Source: Christiangramia portivictoriae DSM 23547
GTDB taxonomy: Bacteria; Bacteroidota; Bacteroidia; Flavobacteriales; Flavobacteriaceae
Assembly (NCBI RefSeq): GCF_000423045.1
Contig: NZ_AUHF01000007.1
Location: 248,001-312,000, forward strand
Direction: 5' to 3'
DNA length: 64,000 nucleotides
In this document: one piece after another, positions 18,056-28,499 of the stretch
Layout: each line of letters opens with the position of its first letter
Numbering within the stretch: position 1 is the first letter of the stretch
Position numbers and translations under genes: made by a program
The notes under the pieces: model-generated
Told to the model about the DNA's origin: nothing
Databases searched by the model: none
The model's input: only the letters and a program-made list of their open reading frames with translations

Positions 18056-18838
18056 TTAATCGATCAATAGCATGTTTTTGTGTAAATATTCTGACACCTC
18101 CATCCAGGAATTATGACCTTTTTCCAGCACTACCAAATCTGAATTCGTTGTCCCTGCCAGCTTCTGAATATCAGCAATATCAATTAAAGTATCCTCTTTG
18201 CCCGCAATGATCATTTTTCTACCTGCATATTTTTTTAAGGTATCGGTATGATCTTTTCGGTCTCTCAAAGCTCGCAAAGTCTGCTGTATATTTTCAATAT
18301 TCAACAGTAATGCGTTCTGTTTTAAGCGATCGATTTCATCCTTAAAAATTTCCCGACTTTCGGCAGAAAATAAATTGGAAATTGCCATACTTACAAAAGC
18401 ATCCTTGTTGGTCTCCACGATATGTATAGACCTGTCCCGAATCTTTTTTCGTTCTACAGTATCTTCAGCAGGTGTAGAATTAATCAACATGATATCCTTT
18501 AACATCATAGGAAAATTATCGAGAAATTCCAAACCAACATATCCACCCATACTGTGACCTGCCAGACTAACCTGCTGTAAACCAGTATTTTTAAGAACAA
18601 CAGCTACAATATTGGCCATTTCCTGCATGCTATGCGATCCTGAAAAATCTTTGGATCTGCCATGACCGGGTAAGTCTATGCAAATTATTTGCCGTTCCTT
18701 TCCCAGGCTATTTATAATATCATCCCAGATCGTCGAATCCTCTAAAAATCCATGGAGTAAGACTAAGGGAATTTTCTTATTGCCAGTTCCCGATATTGTA
18801 TAAAATATCTCGTTGTTTTTATATTTTAAATTCATCAT
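18056..18838 (-). CDS. Alpha/beta hydrolase
   Basis: Hydrolase of 260 residues with the complete fold pattern: the oxyanion strand LVLLHGFLEDS (26-36), the nucleophile elbow GHSMGG with Ser96, an acid residue in the IIAGKEDTLID strand, and the catalytic His in EKGHNSWM near the C-terminus. It resembles the MenH/BioH-like group of small esterases, but there are no menaquinone or biotin genes adjacent, so the substrate is left open. It is probably transcribed alone; a strong hairpin lies upstream. Confidence 0.85.
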   Translation of the reverse strand: MMNLKYKNNEIFYTISGTGNKKIPLVLLHGFLEDSTIWDDIINSLGKERQIICIDLPGHGRSKDFSGSHSMQEMANIVAVVLKNTGLQQVSLAGHSMGGYVGLEFLDNFPMMLKDIMLINSTPAEDTVERKKIRDRSIHIVETNKDAFVSMAISNLFSAESREIFKDEIDRLKQNALLLNIENIQQTLRALRDRKDHTDTLKKYAGRKMIIAGKEDTLIDIADIQKLAGTTNSDLVVLEKGHNSWMEVSEYLHKNMLLID

Positions 18839-18851
18839 GCGCTTAAAATTA

Positions 18852-18895
18852 AAATACCGTGAGCCCCAGAATTAAACCTGGAATTCACGGTATTT
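18852..18895 (-). terminator. Hairpin terminator of the aminopeptidase P gene
   Basis: A perfect 11-bp inverted repeat (AAATACCGTGA / TCACGGTATTT) with an inner CCAG/CTGG stem lies 26 bases after the pepP stop codon. It is followed on the minus strand by an AT-rich, T-rich tract. Confidence 0.8.
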
Positions 18896-18920
18896 CTAAA
18901 CATTAGTTTTTAAATCCCTT

Positions 18921-20213
18921 TTATGAATTCATAATATCTTCTATTTCTTCGATTTCGATCGGAATATTCCTCATCAAATTGAAAGGTTCTCCTTTTTCCT
19001 GAATTACCACATCATCTTCCAGACGTATTCCGAAGCCTTCATCTGGCAGGTAGATTCCTGGCTCTACAGTGAATACCTGATTTGCCTGCATAGGCTCGGT
19101 TAATATTCCGTAGTCATGAGTATCCAGCCCAATGTGGTGCGAAGTTCCATGCATAAAATATTTCTTATACGCCGGCCAGTCTGGATCTTCATTCTGAACA
19201 TCTGCTTTATCCAGTAAGCCTAAACCTAATAATTCAGAAGTCATCATCTTACCAACCTCCATGTGATATTCCTTCCACATGGTTCCCGGAACAAGCATTT
19301 TTGTCGCTTCCTTTTTCACCTTATTCACCGCATTGTAAACCTCTTTCTGGCGATCTGAATATCGACCTGAAACCGGAATGGTTCTACTAAGATCACTGGA
19401 ATAATTCGCATATTCAGCCCCTGTGTCAAGCAAAATCAAATCCCCGGCTTTACACTGCTGGTTATTCTCCACATAATGCAATACGTTGGCATTGTTCCCG
19501 CTCGCAATTATTGGCGTGTAAGCAAAACCTTTGGACCTGTTGCGGATCATTTCATGATAATACTCCGCTTCGATCTCGTATTCCCAAACTCCCGGCTTTA
19601 CAAAACCTAAAGTTCTACGGAAAGCCTTTTCTGTAATATTACAGGCTTTCTGCATAAGCTCCAGCTCAATTGGATCCTTTACCGAGCGTAGTCTTTGCAG
19701 AATAGGGTTTGCTTTTGCCACCTGGTGCGCAGGGTATTTATCCTTACACCATTTGATAAAACGATCGTCCCTGGTTTGAGTATCGTGATTGGCTCGATAA
19801 TGCTCGTTCGTATTTAAATATACGGTATCACACTGGGTCATTACTTCAAAAAAAACTTTTTCAAAGTCCTTCATCCAGTAAACGGTACGAATACCGCTAA
19901 CATCAAACGCATCTTCTTTCGTAAGCTTCGCGCCTTCCCAAACTGCAATATGCTCATTGGTTTCAGTAAGAAAAAGGATCTCCCTGTGCTTTTCTTCCGG
20001 AGCATCCGGAAACAACACCAGAATACTTTCGTCCTGGTCTACTCCACTCAGGTAAAATATATCTCTGTTCTGCTGAAAAGGCATCGTGCTATCTGCGCCA
20101 ATCGGGTAAATATCATTTGAGTTGAAAACCGCCAGACTTTTAGACTTCATTTTGTCCATAAAGTTCTTACGGTTTTTTATAAAGAGTTTCGAATCTATTC
20201 GATCATATTTCAT
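18921..20213 (-). CDS. pepP: Xaa-Pro aminopeptidase (aminopeptidase P family)
   Basis: Protein of 430 residues: an N-terminal aminopeptidase-P domain (about 1-160) and an M24B pita-bread metallopeptidase domain (about 180-430). The five metal ligands are visible: Asp in LLDTGAEY, Asp in SSDLSRT, His in HGTSHHIGLD, Glu in FTVEPGIYLP and Glu in GIRLEDDV. It cleaves N-terminal residues that precede proline. It is cytoplasmic, with no signal peptide. TAATTTTG at 20236-20243 (minus) is a plausible -7 promoter box. Confidence 0.93.
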   Translation of the reverse strand: MKYDRIDSKLFIKNRKNFMDKMKSKSLAVFNSNDIYPIGADSTMPFQQNRDIFYLSGVDQDESILVLFPDAPEEKHREILFLTETNEHIAVWEGAKLTKEDAFDVSGIRTVYWMKDFEKVFFEVMTQCDTVYLNTNEHYRANHDTQTRDDRFIKWCKDKYPAHQVAKANPILQRLRSVKDPIELELMQKACNITEKAFRRTLGFVKPGVWEYEIEAEYYHEMIRNRSKGFAYTPIIASGNNANVLHYVENNQQCKAGDLILLDTGAEYANYSSDLSRTIPVSGRYSDRQKEVYNAVNKVKKEATKMLVPGTMWKEYHMEVGKMMTSELLGLGLLDKADVQNEDPDWPAYKKYFMHGTSHHIGLDTHDYGILTEPMQANQVFTVEPGIYLPDEGFGIRLEDDVVIQEKGEPFNLMRNIPIEIEEIEDIMNS

Positions 20214-20330
20214 AAAAAGTATTTTTCAATTTCTTCAAAATTAAGAGATTTGACTCCAAAAGCCATTAAAGCCGTTTAAAATTTTAGGTATGCGCGGGTT
20301 TTGCTATTTTTAAGCACTACAATATCAATT

Positions 20331-23186
20331 ATGAAAAAAACTTACCATTTTCTTGGTGCTTTTTTAATAGGGATCTCTCCTATTATTGCACAACAAACTG
20401 CCACAAGCGGAGAAGCTTTACAGGAAGGCTTCGAACAAAAGCAGGAACTTAACCAGCAATCTATTGTTAAGAACATTCCGCTGCAAAACATTGGGCCTAG
20501 CGTGATGAGTGGCCGTATCACCGATTTCGCGGTAAATCCTAAAGATCCAACCGAGTTTTATGCGGCTTACGCAACCGGCGGTCTTTGGTACACCAATAAC
20601 AACGGGATCTCGTTTACGCCGGTAATGGACAACAGCCCTTCGCAGAATATTGGTGATATCGCTGTTGACTGGAATTCTGGAACTATCTGGGTTGGAACCG
20701 GGGAAGTGAATGCCTCTCGTTCTTCCTATGCCGGGATAGGTTTACTGAAGTCGGCAGACCAGGGAAAAACCTGGGAATTCATGGGACTTCCAGATTCTCA
20801 CCATATCAGCCGGATTCTCATCAATCCTGAAAATCCCGATGAGGTGGTAGTGGGCGTCACCGGTCATTTATATTCCAGCAACCAGGAAAGAGGAATTTAC
20901 AAAACCAAAGATGGTGGTAAAAACTGGAACAAAAACCTTTTTATCAATGAGCAAACCGGGATCATCGATGTAGCGGTAAATCCTGAAAACTATAATGAAA
21001 TGTACGCGGCGGCCTGGGACAAGGATCGTAAAGCTTGGGATTTTAGAGAAAGCGGGAAGAACAGCGGAATTTATAAAAGCACCGATGCCGGGGATAGCTG
21101 GACAAAAATTTCTACGGAAGCTTCCGGGTTCCCAACGGGCGAAGGAGTAGGAAGAATTGGACTATCTGTCTACGACTCCAATACGATCTACGCCATCGTG
21201 GATAACCAGGATCGAAGAAAGTCTGAAGGCAAAAAATCTTCAGAAAAAAACGGACTCCAGAAAGATGATTTCAGAAACATGAAAAAATCTGCTTTTCTAA
21301 AGCTTGACGATAAGGAGCTGGAAACATACCTGCGATCCAATGATTTTCAGAAGAAATATTCCGCAGAGAAAGTGAAGGAATTGATCCGGAAAGATGAGGC
21401 AAGACCTCAGGATCTGGCCACGTATCTCGAAGATGCCAACACCCAGCTTTTTGATACTCCGGTGATTGGAGCTGAAGTTTATAAAAGTACCGATGCCGGG
21501 AAAACCTGGAAAAGAACTCATGAAGACTACCTGGATGACCTTTATTATAGTTATGGTTATTATTTCGGGATGGTACACGTAGATCCTCAGGATGAAAATG
21601 CGATCTATATATATGGAGTGCCAATTTTAAAATCCAAGGATGGCGGGAAAACCTTTACCTCCATCGATGCTCAGAATGTGCATGCAGATCATCACGCTTT
21701 ATGGATCAATCCGGAAAAAAGCGGACATCTTATTGATGGAAATGACGGCGGAATCAATATTTCCTATGATGACGGTGAAAACTGGGTGAAGAACAACTCC
21801 CCTTCAGTTGGACAATTCTATACGGTCAATGTAGACAATGAAAAACCTTATAATGTCTATGGCGGTCTTCAGGATAACGGCGTTTGGGTAGGACCACACA
21901 CGAATACTGAAGGCAATGGCTGGGCCGCTTCCGGAGATTACAACTACAAAAGTATCATGGGCGGTGATGGAATGCAGGTGGAGATCGATTCCAGGAATGC
22001 AGATATTGTATATACCGGGTTTCAGTTTGGAAATTATTTCAGAATAAACAGGGAAACTGGCGAACGTCTATACATACATCCTAAACACGAATTGGGCGAA
22101 AGTCCTTATCGTTACAACTGGCAAACGCCTATTCTTTTATCTTCTCATAACCAGGACATTTTATATATGGGTGGAAATAAACTGATGCGCAGTATGGATC
22201 AGGGAGAAACCTGGACCAGTATTTCCAAAGATCTTACCGGTGGTGGCAAAGAAGGGAATGTTCCTTATGGAACGCTGGCCACCATTGCTGAGTCTCCATT
22301 TCAATTCGGAAAACTTTATACTGGAAGTGATGACGGATATATCTACGGAAGTGACAATGCCGGGGCAGACTGGAAATTATTAAGCGCTAATCTTCCGCAG
22401 GACCTCTGGGTTTCGCGTGTGATCGCTTCTGAACATTCTAAGGATCGCGTTTACGCCAGTTTAAATGGTTACAGGTTTGATGATTTCAAGCCTTATGTAT
22501 ATGTGTCTGAAGATTCCGGAGAAAACTGGAAAGACATCAGCGCGAACCTGCCAACCTCATCTGTAAATGTAATTCGAGAAGAGCCCACAAATGAAAATGT
22601 GCTTTATTTAGGAACCGATAATGGGCTGTATGTAAGCCTGGATCGCGGTGATAGCTGGCAGGCATTCAGCACCAATTTTCCAAATGTAGCAGTTCACGAT
22701 CTTAGAGTTCAGGAAGAAGAACAGGATCTGGTAGTGGGAACTCATGGACGCTCGCTTTATATCGCAGATATTTCTGCCATTGCCGCCATGAACATGGACG
22801 ATATCAAAAGTGCACTAACGGTTTCTTCGGAAAAGGAAATCAGATTTAGTAACAGATGGGGGAATTCCTATAATAAATGGACGGATCCTTACACTCCAGA
22901 ACTTGGGTTCACCTATTATACTTCGAAGAAAGGGAATGGCACCCTGAAGATCCTGGCAGAGGATGGAACTTCCCTGCAAACAATGAATGTGAAGGCAGAC
23001 CAGGGTTTTAACACCGGAACTTACGATCTTAGTATTACCGAAGATGCTGCGAAAAAATTAGAGAAGGCTGATAAAATCAGTATTTCGAAAGCTCAGGATG
23101 AGAAATTCTATATTCCGAAAGGCACCTATAAAATGGTGCTTGACCTGAATAGGGCTACTACCGAATCTACTTTTGAAGTAAAATAA
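20331..23186 (+). CDS. Large exported Asp-box (sortilin/VPS10-like) beta-propeller protein
   Basis: Protein of 951 residues from Met at 20331 with a signal peptide ending near ISPIIAQQ. At least nine Asp-box motifs (S/T-x-D-x-G-x-x-W/F, for example STDAGDSW, STDAGKTW, SKDGGKTF, SMDQGETW, SEDSGENW, SLDRGDSW) are spread over the chain, indicating one or two BNR/sortilin-type propellers. A charged, helical insertion (about 295-375) interrupts the first half. The C-terminal 110 residues form a separate beta domain. Such proteins are often annotated as glycosyl hydrolase, but no sialidase catalytic set is visible. I see no T9SS sorting tail. The role is unknown; a surface or periplasmic binding or peptidase-associated role is inference. 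Confidence 0.85.
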   Translation: MKKTYHFLGAFLIGISPIIAQQTATSGEALQEGFEQKQELNQQSIVKNIPLQNIGPSVMSGRITDFAVNPKDPTEFYAAYATGGLWYTNNNGISFTPVMDNSPSQNIGDIAVDWNSGTIWVGTGEVNASRSSYAGIGLLKSADQGKTWEFMGLPDSHHISRILINPENPDEVVVGVTGHLYSSNQERGIYKTKDGGKNWNKNLFINEQTGIIDVAVNPENYNEMYAAAWDKDRKAWDFRESGKNSGIYKSTDAGDSWTKISTEASGFPTGEGVGRIGLSVYDSNTIYAIVDNQDRRKSEGKKSSEKNGLQKDDFRNMKKSAFLKLDDKELETYLRSNDFQKKYSAEKVKELIRKDEARPQDLATYLEDANTQLFDTPVIGAEVYKSTDAGKTWKRTHEDYLDDLYYSYGYYFGMVHVDPQDENAIYIYGVPILKSKDGGKTFTSIDAQNVHADHHALWINPEKSGHLIDGNDGGINISYDDGENWVKNNSPSVGQFYTVNVDNEKPYNVYGGLQDNGVWVGPHTNTEGNGWAASGDYNYKSIMGGDGMQVEIDSRNADIVYTGFQFGNYFRINRETGERLYIHPKHELGESPYRYNWQTPILLSSHNQDILYMGGNKLMRSMDQGETWTSISKDLTGGGKEGNVPYGTLATIAESPFQFGKLYTGSDDGYIYGSDNAGADWKLLSANLPQDLWVSRVIASEHSKDRVYASLNGYRFDDFKPYVYVSEDSGENWKDISANLPTSSVNVIREEPTNENVLYLGTDNGLYVSLDRGDSWQAFSTNFPNVAVHDLRVQEEEQDLVVGTHGRSLYIADISAIAAMNMDDIKSALTVSSEKEIRFSNRWGNSYNKWTDPYTPELGFTYYTSKKGNGTLKILAEDGTSLQTMNVKADQGFNTGTYDLSITEDAAKKLEKADKISISKAQDEKFYIPKGTYKMVLDLNRATTESTFEVK

Positions 23187-23198
23187 TAACCTGGCTAA

Positions 23199-23717
23199 TT
23201 GGGAGAATTTCGAAGTTTTGAGTCCGATCGATTATTGTTGAGACCTATGTCTCTGGATGATGATGCCTTTATTCTCGAGCTTTATAATTCTCCCAAATGC
23301 CTTCAGTTTATAGGTGATCGCAATCTTCAAAATACTGAGGATGCGCGATTATATATAAAAGATAAAATGTTGTCTCAGTTACATCGACTGGGCTTTTCCA
23401 ATTATTGCGTGATACGAAAAGTTGATCATGCGAGGCTTGGAGCCTGTGGCCTGTATGATCGGGAAGGACTGGATGAAATTGATCTGGGTTTCGCTTTTCT
23501 TCCGGAGTACGAAGGAAAAGGCTATGCTTGTGAAGCTGCTGCCGCTTTGGTCGATGCTACTAATAACGTTTTTAATTTGCAGGCGCTTCAGGCAATTACT
23601 AGAAAGGATAATTTTGGATCTCAAAAATTACTGCAGAAATTAGGCTTTAGCCACATCAGGAATATCCAGATTCCGCGTGATCCGGCAGACCTTATGCTTT
23701 ATCGTATGGAATTCTAG
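23199..23717 (+). CDS. GNAT acetyltransferase (RimJ/RimL type)
   Basis: Protein of 172 residues. The N-terminal SDRLLLRPM motif and the acetyl-CoA loop region (FLPEYEGKGYACEAAAAL, near residue 105) define the RimJ/RimL-like GNAT branch. A TTG at 23199 is used as start because the first conserved strand lies before the first ATG, which would remove it. The target is unknown. Its end is one base from the convergent cbpM stop. Confidence 0.85.
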   Translation: MGEFRSFESDRLLLRPMSLDDDAFILELYNSPKCLQFIGDRNLQNTEDARLYIKDKMLSQLHRLGFSNYCVIRKVDHARLGACGLYDREGLDEIDLGFAFLPEYEGKGYACEAAAALVDATNNVFNLQALQAITRKDNFGSQKLLQKLGFSHIRNIQIPRDPADLMLYRMEF

Positions 23718-23718
23718 A

Positions 23719-24009
23719 TTATTCGTAGAGACCTAATCTGTTTTTTAGCATGATATTTTCAGATTGTAATCGCTCTACCTTACCCAGGAGATGACTAATC
23801 GCTTCAAGTCCCTGCACATTAATTTCAAGCTCCTTATGCAGCCGGCGCATTTTTTCAAAGCGGGCAAGATGATCACAATGAATATATTCAGTTTCCTGTA
23901 CCGTTACGATCTCAATGATTCCGCTATCCTTTAGTGATGTGACAAATTGCCGTTCCACCTGGTAACGTACACAAATTTCCTCTGCCGGGATTAAATCTTC
24001 CTCTTTCAT
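23719..24009 (-). CDS. cbpM: Chaperone modulator CbpM-like (MerR-type fold)
   Basis: Protein of 96 residues with an N-terminal helix-turn-helix-like region ([12 protein letters not shown], then a beta-wing) and a C-terminal helix rich in Leu and Glu. It is translationally coupled to the DnaJ-like gene (overlap ATGA), the arrangement known for cbpA-cbpM, in which CbpM binds the J-domain and inhibits the co-chaperone. The call rests on both context and fold pattern. Confidence 0.82.
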   Translation of the reverse strand: MKEEDLIPAEEICVRYQVERQFVTSLKDSGIIEIVTVQETEYIHCDHLARFEKMRRLHKELEINVQGLEAISHLLGKVERLQSENIMLKNRLGLYE

Positions 24010-24935
24010 AAGCCCGTATTTTTAAGTTTCTGGAACAGCTCCTTCTGTTCCTCTGTTAAGTTCTTCGGAATGTCCACCTGGTAAGTGATATAGAGATCGC
24101 CATATTGATCTTTCTGCTTATACTTTGGAAAACCTTTCCCTTTCAATTTCACCTTACTCCCGTTTTCGGTTGCAGGTTTAACTTTCAATTTCACTTCGCC
24201 ATCAAAGGTTTTTACAGTGATCTCTCCTCCAAGAATTGCCGTGGTTAGCGCGATCCTTTCTGTAGCATAAAGATGCTCTTTTTCTCTGCGGAAGTTGGTA
24301 TCATTTAAAACCTGAAACGTGATAAACAGGTCACCTTTTGGACCACCCTGTACTCCCGGGCCTCCATGACCCTTTATTTTAATTGTCTGGCCGTTTTCAA
24401 CACCTGCAGGGATGGTTAGCCTTATGGATTTGCCATTTACAGTAAGCGTTTGCTTTTGATCTTTGTAGATCTCACTTAACCGCAACTGCAGCTCTGCATT
24501 AAAATCCTGACCTTTAAAATGTGCGCCTCTATTGGCTCCCTGCGCCCGGGCTCTTCCTCCAAACATCTGCTCAAAAAAGTCTGAAAATGTATCGTCTTCA
24601 AAATTTCCTGAATATGACTGCTGGCCACCGCCCTGAAAACCTCCACCAAAGCCACCTCCAAATCCACCAGCTGCCTGCTGTTGTCGTCTGGCTTCCTCGA
24701 ATTGATCGGCATGTTTCCAGTCTTTCCCGTATTCATCGTATTTCTTACGCTTTTCTGGATCACTCAATACCTCGTGAGCTTCGTTGATCTGCTGGAATTT
24801 TATCTGGGCTTCTTTATCATCCGGGTTTAGATCTGGATGGTACTTCCTGGCGAGCTTGCGATAAGCCTTTTTGATATCTGCCTGAGAAGCCGATCTTTCC
24901 AGTTCCAGCAATTTGTAATAATCTATAAAGTCCAT
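24006..24935 (-). CDS. cbpA: DnaJ-class co-chaperone CbpA-like
   Basis: Protein of 309 residues: a J-domain (1-70) with the HPD triad at 33-35 (KYHPDLNP), a Gly/Phe-rich linker (about 85-120, with repeated GGG and GGGF), and two C-terminal substrate-binding domains (130-305), without the zinc finger of true DnaJ. It stimulates DnaK ATPase and delivers unfolded clients. The partner cbpM gene overlaps its stop. Confidence 0.92.
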   Translation of the reverse strand: MDFIDYYKLLELERSASQADIKKAYRKLARKYHPDLNPDDKEAQIKFQQINEAHEVLSDPEKRKKYDEYGKDWKHADQFEEARRQQQAAGGFGGGFGGGFQGGGQQSYSGNFEDDTFSDFFEQMFGGRARAQGANRGAHFKGQDFNAELQLRLSEIYKDQKQTLTVNGKSIRLTIPAGVENGQTIKIKGHGGPGVQGGPKGDLFITFQVLNDTNFRREKEHLYATERIALTTAILGGEITVKTFDGEVKLKVKPATENGSKVKLKGKGFPKYKQKDQYGDLYITYQVDIPKNLTEEQKELFQKLKNTGL

Positions 24936-24938
24936 GCT

Positions 24939-25448
24939 CTATGCTTTAAATACACCAGTATCCGGTTCAGTTCTATTTAACTGACTTTCTATTAGACCGA
25001 TCTGTCCCAGGTGATAAATATCATGTTGAAGGATTCCCAGAATAAGATGCTCCATATCATATTCCCGACCGCTAACCATCACTGAGAGATAGGAATCATC
25101 TGGCTTTTCCCGCAAGGCTTCGTAAATCCTGCATTGCGCTGCCACCAGGTTTCTCTTGAGTTCCTCCCACTCTTCTTTGTTGTGGATCTTGATTTCCGGC
25201 CAGTCCATTTCAGAATCTATTGTGATATCAAAATCATCATTGTTCTGTAATTTTTCGTGAACGAATTTTTTCCAGCAAATAAGATGAGCGACAATTTCTG
25301 CAACGCTATGTGAATCTGGAACACAGGTTTTATAACCGATGATGTAGGGTACATTTTCCAGTTTTCTCATAAGGGACTGCCCGAACCATGGGTCTCCCTC
25401 AAAAGTTTCAGACAATTTCCGGATCAATTCCTCGGTTCTTTTTTTCAT
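24939..25448 (-). CDS. DinB superfamily protein
   Basis: Protein of 169 residues with the four-helix DinB/YfiT-like pattern. Histidines at the expected metal positions lie in SHSVAEIVAHL (about residue 45-55) and in the late HLILGILQHDIYHLGQI segment. Members bind a divalent metal and some are thiol-dependent transferases; the reaction here is unknown. It lies three bases upstream of cbpA and probably shares its mRNA. Confidence 0.8.
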   Translation of the reverse strand: MKKRTEELIRKLSETFEGDPWFGQSLMRKLENVPYIIGYKTCVPDSHSVAEIVAHLICWKKFVHEKLQNNDDFDITIDSEMDWPEIKIHNKEEWEELKRNLVAAQCRIYEALREKPDDSYLSVMVSGREYDMEHLILGILQHDIYHLGQIGLIESQLNRTEPDTGVFKA

Positions 25449-25651
25449 AAATTTTTTAGTGAAAAGTGAAATTACAAAATTTTGATATGGAGCTTCAGTT
25501 AAGCTTTTGCTAAAACACTAAGTATCATCCACGGTTTCAATTTAACAATCGTTGAAATTCAATTTCCAAAAGCCGCTGTAATTCAAAGATTCAACAAATT
25601 ATAAAGTACTTTAAATTAAGTCTAAATAGACTGGAAAAAGCTTTGTAAAGC

Positions 25652-25682
25652 TTGTTAAAAATTAGAATGAAGCGTATTTTTG
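25652..25682 (+). promoter_or_regulatory. Promoter of the sdh operon
   Basis: TTG (25652-25654) and TATTTTTG (25675-25682) with 20 bases between them match the Bacteroidota sigma consensus. The -7 box ends 34 bases before the sdhC ATG. The rest of the 268-base intergenic region is AT-rich with no other feature I can support. Confidence 0.7.
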
Positions 25683-25716
25683 TTGCACTTATATAAAAAA
25701 ATAATTCTAAACATTT

Positions 25717-26433
25717 ATGGCGAAATCTGCGCTTTTAAAGTCATCACTGGCAAAAAAATACTGGATGGCTTTCACCGGCCTTTTTCTGTGCCTGTTTTTA
25801 GTAGGTCACTTATTTGGAAATCTGCAACTTTTACTACCCGTTAGTGAAATGGCAAAAGACCAGTTCAACGAATACGCGTTATTCATGACCACCAATCCTG
25901 CGGTTAAAGTGTTATCCTACGTCACGTACATTAGTATCATTTTTCACGCAATCGATGGATTACTATTAACAATCCACAATCGCAAGGCAAGACCACAGGG
26001 ATACGTTAACTTCAAACCATCTACGAACAGTAAATGGTCTTCAAGAAACATGGGGATTTTAGGAACTGTGATCCTCGCTTTTATTGTTATCCACATGAGC
26101 ATGTTCTGGGCAGAAATGAAGTTTGGAGGTCTTGATGATACTTTATACACCACGGCAAACGGCGAAGAAGTAAAGGATCTTTATACCCTTACGATCAAAA
26201 CCTTTCAGGACGCGCAATACGGTCTTCTATGGGCGATCGCTTACGGAGTAGCAATGCTGGCGATAGGTTTTCACCTGTCTCACGGGTTTGCAAGTGGATT
26301 TCAATCACTTGGTGTTAATCATCCTAAGTACAATGGATTTATCAGAAAAACAGGTTATGCCTTTGCGGTTTTAGTACCACTCGCATTCGCTGTTATTCCT
26401 TTTTATATTCATTTTGTACTAGAAAAAATTTAA
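25717..26433 (+). CDS. sdhC: Succinate dehydrogenase cytochrome b subunit
   Basis: Membrane anchor of 238 residues with five hydrophobic helices (about 20-38, 65-85, 110-130, 170-192, 212-232), the single-subunit cytochrome b558 type of SQR/QFR found in Bacteroidota and Bacillus. Histidines within helices (GHLFGN, FHAIDGLLLTIHN, VIHMSMF, FHLSHGF) are suitable haem b ligands. It transfers electrons from the SdhAB head to menaquinone. It is the first gene of sdhCAB. Confidence 0.95.
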   Translation: MAKSALLKSSLAKKYWMAFTGLFLCLFLVGHLFGNLQLLLPVSEMAKDQFNEYALFMTTNPAVKVLSYVTYISIIFHAIDGLLLTIHNRKARPQGYVNFKPSTNSKWSSRNMGILGTVILAFIVIHMSMFWAEMKFGGLDDTLYTTANGEEVKDLYTLTIKTFQDAQYGLLWAIAYGVAMLAIGFHLSHGFASGFQSLGVNHPKYNGFIRKTGYAFAVLVPLAFAVIPFYIHFVLEKI

Positions 26434-26436
26434 GCT

Positions 26437-28440
26437 ATGGGAATATTTGAATCAAATGCACCTAAAGGCCCATTGGCAGAAAAGTGGGTTAATCATAAAA
26501 ACGATATCAATCTGGTAAATCCTGCGAACAAGCGTAATATAGACGTGATCGTAGTAGGTACAGGACTTGCCGGGGGAAGCGCAGCGGCAACGCTTGCAGA
26601 ACTTGGATATAATGTAAAAACATTCTGCTACCAGGATTCTCCACGTAGAGCTCACTCGATCGCAGCTCAGGGAGGTATCAACGCAGCGAAAAACTACCAG
26701 GGAGATGGTGACTCGGTTTACCGTCTGTTCTACGATACTATTAAAGGTGGAGATTATCGTTCCAGAGAATCCAACGTTTATCGTCTGGCTGAAGTATCTG
26801 GGAACATTATCGACCAGTGTGTGGCGCAGGGAGTACCTTTCGCCCGTGAATATGGTGGATTGTTGGATAACAGATCTTTTGGTGGAGTACTTGTATCAAG
26901 AACTTTTTACGCAAAAGGGCAAACAGGACAGCAATTACTGCTGGGAGCCTATTCTGCAATGAACCGCCAGATCAACCGTGGAAAGATCCAGACCTTCAAC
27001 AGGCATGAAATGCTTGATGTGGTAAAGGTGAATGGGAAAGCTCGCGGAATCATCGCAAGGGACCTAGTTACAGGAAAACTGGAAAGACATTCAGCACACG
27101 CTGTGGTAATCGCTTCGGGAGGATATGGAAATGTATTTTTCCTGTCTACCAATGCGATGGGAAGCAACGTGACGGCAAGCTGGAAAATTCATAAAAAAGG
27201 AGCGTATTTCGCAAATCCTTGCTTCACTCAAATTCACCCAACATGTATCCCGGTTTCAGGAGATCATCAGTCAAAACTGACCCTGATGTCTGAATCACTT
27301 CGGAATGATGGTAGGATCTGGGTTCCGAAGAAAAAAGAAGATGCTGAAGCGATTCGTGCCGGAAAGAAAAAACCGACAGAACTTTCAGAAGAAGAAAGAG
27401 ATTACTACTTAGAAAGAAGATATCCTGCTTTTGGTAACCTGGTGCCGCGTGATGTTGCATCCAGAGCAGCTAAAGAACGTTGTGATGCAGGTTTTGGAGT
27501 AAATAAAACCGGAGAAGCGGTATACCTGGACTTTAGCTCGGCTATCATGAGATATGGTAAGGAAGCTGCTACTACCAGAAAACTGGATAATCCTTCAGAC
27601 GCAGATATTAAGAAACTAGGAAAGGAAGTTGTAGAAGCCAAATACGGTAACCTTTTCCAGATGTATGAAAAGATCGTTGATCAAAATCCATACGAAACGC
27701 CAATGATGATCTACCCGGCGGTACACTATACCATGGGTGGTGTCTGGGTTGATTATAATTTACAAACTACTATTCCTGGTTGTTTCGCAATTGGTGAGGC
27801 TAACTTCTCAGATCACGGAGCAAATAGGCTTGGAGCTTCTGCATTGATGCAAGGTCTTGCAGATGGATATTTTGTGCTGCCTTATACTATTGGCCACGCG
27901 CTTTCAGAAGATATTAGAACCGGAAAGATCCCAACTGATACTCCTGAGTTTGAAGCGGCGGAAAATGAAGTGAGAGCACAACTGGAAAAACTGATCAATA
28001 CCAAGGGAACAAAATCTGTGGATCATTTCCATAAGATTCTTGGGAAGATCATGTGGAACAAAGTAGGGATGGCCAGAAACGCTACTGGTTTAAAAGAAGC
28101 GATCTCTGAAATCCAGGCTTTAAGAGAAGAGTTCTGGAAAGATGTTAGAGTTCCTGGAACTGCAAACGAAATGAATGCTGAACTTGAAAAAGCAGGGCGT
28201 GTGGCAGATTTCCTTGAACTTGGAGAACTTTTCGCAAAAGATGCGCTACACAGAGAAGAGAGCTGTGGTGGTCACTTTAGGGAAGAACACCAGACTGAAG
28301 AAGGAGAAGCGCTTAGAGATGACGAGAACTTTATGTACGTAGCGGCGTGGGAATATACCGGGAAACCGGCCGATGCCATACTTCATAAGGAAGAACTTGA
28401 TTACGAGGATATCGAAGTAAAAACAAGGAGTTATAAATAG
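26437..28440 (+). CDS. sdhA: Succinate dehydrogenase/fumarate reductase flavoprotein subunit
   Basis: Protein of 667 residues. The FAD dinucleotide loop is [19 protein letters not shown] (near 40). The [13 protein letters not shown] segment carries the His that covalently holds FAD, and the dicarboxylate site includes GANRLGAS. It oxidises succinate to fumarate in the TCA cycle. It lies three bases after sdhC and 59 bases before sdhB. Confidence 0.97.
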   Translation: MGIFESNAPKGPLAEKWVNHKNDINLVNPANKRNIDVIVVGTGLAGGSAAATLAELGYNVKTFCYQDSPRRAHSIAAQGGINAAKNYQGDGDSVYRLFYDTIKGGDYRSRESNVYRLAEVSGNIIDQCVAQGVPFAREYGGLLDNRSFGGVLVSRTFYAKGQTGQQLLLGAYSAMNRQINRGKIQTFNRHEMLDVVKVNGKARGIIARDLVTGKLERHSAHAVVIASGGYGNVFFLSTNAMGSNVTASWKIHKKGAYFANPCFTQIHPTCIPVSGDHQSKLTLMSESLRNDGRIWVPKKKEDAEAIRAGKKKPTELSEEERDYYLERRYPAFGNLVPRDVASRAAKERCDAGFGVNKTGEAVYLDFSSAIMRYGKEAATTRKLDNPSDADIKKLGKEVVEAKYGNLFQMYEKIVDQNPYETPMMIYPAVHYTMGGVWVDYNLQTTIPGCFAIGEANFSDHGANRLGASALMQGLADGYFVLPYTIGHALSEDIRTGKIPTDTPEFEAAENEVRAQLEKLINTKGTKSVDHFHKILGKIMWNKVGMARNATGLKEAISEIQALREEFWKDVRVPGTANEMNAELEKAGRVADFLELGELFAKDALHREESCGGHFREEHQTEEGEALRDDENFMYVAAWEYTGKPADAILHKEELDYEDIEVKTRSYK

Positions 28441-28499
28441 ATTTGAGATCTGGGATTCTTTTCGAACAATCTCATTTCTAATTATTCAATACTAAAAGT

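Noticed and set aside
20331-23186. Sialidase or other glycoside hydrolase
   Set aside because: Asp-boxes are structural and occur in many propellers; the Arg triad and Tyr/Glu pair of sialidases are not visible.
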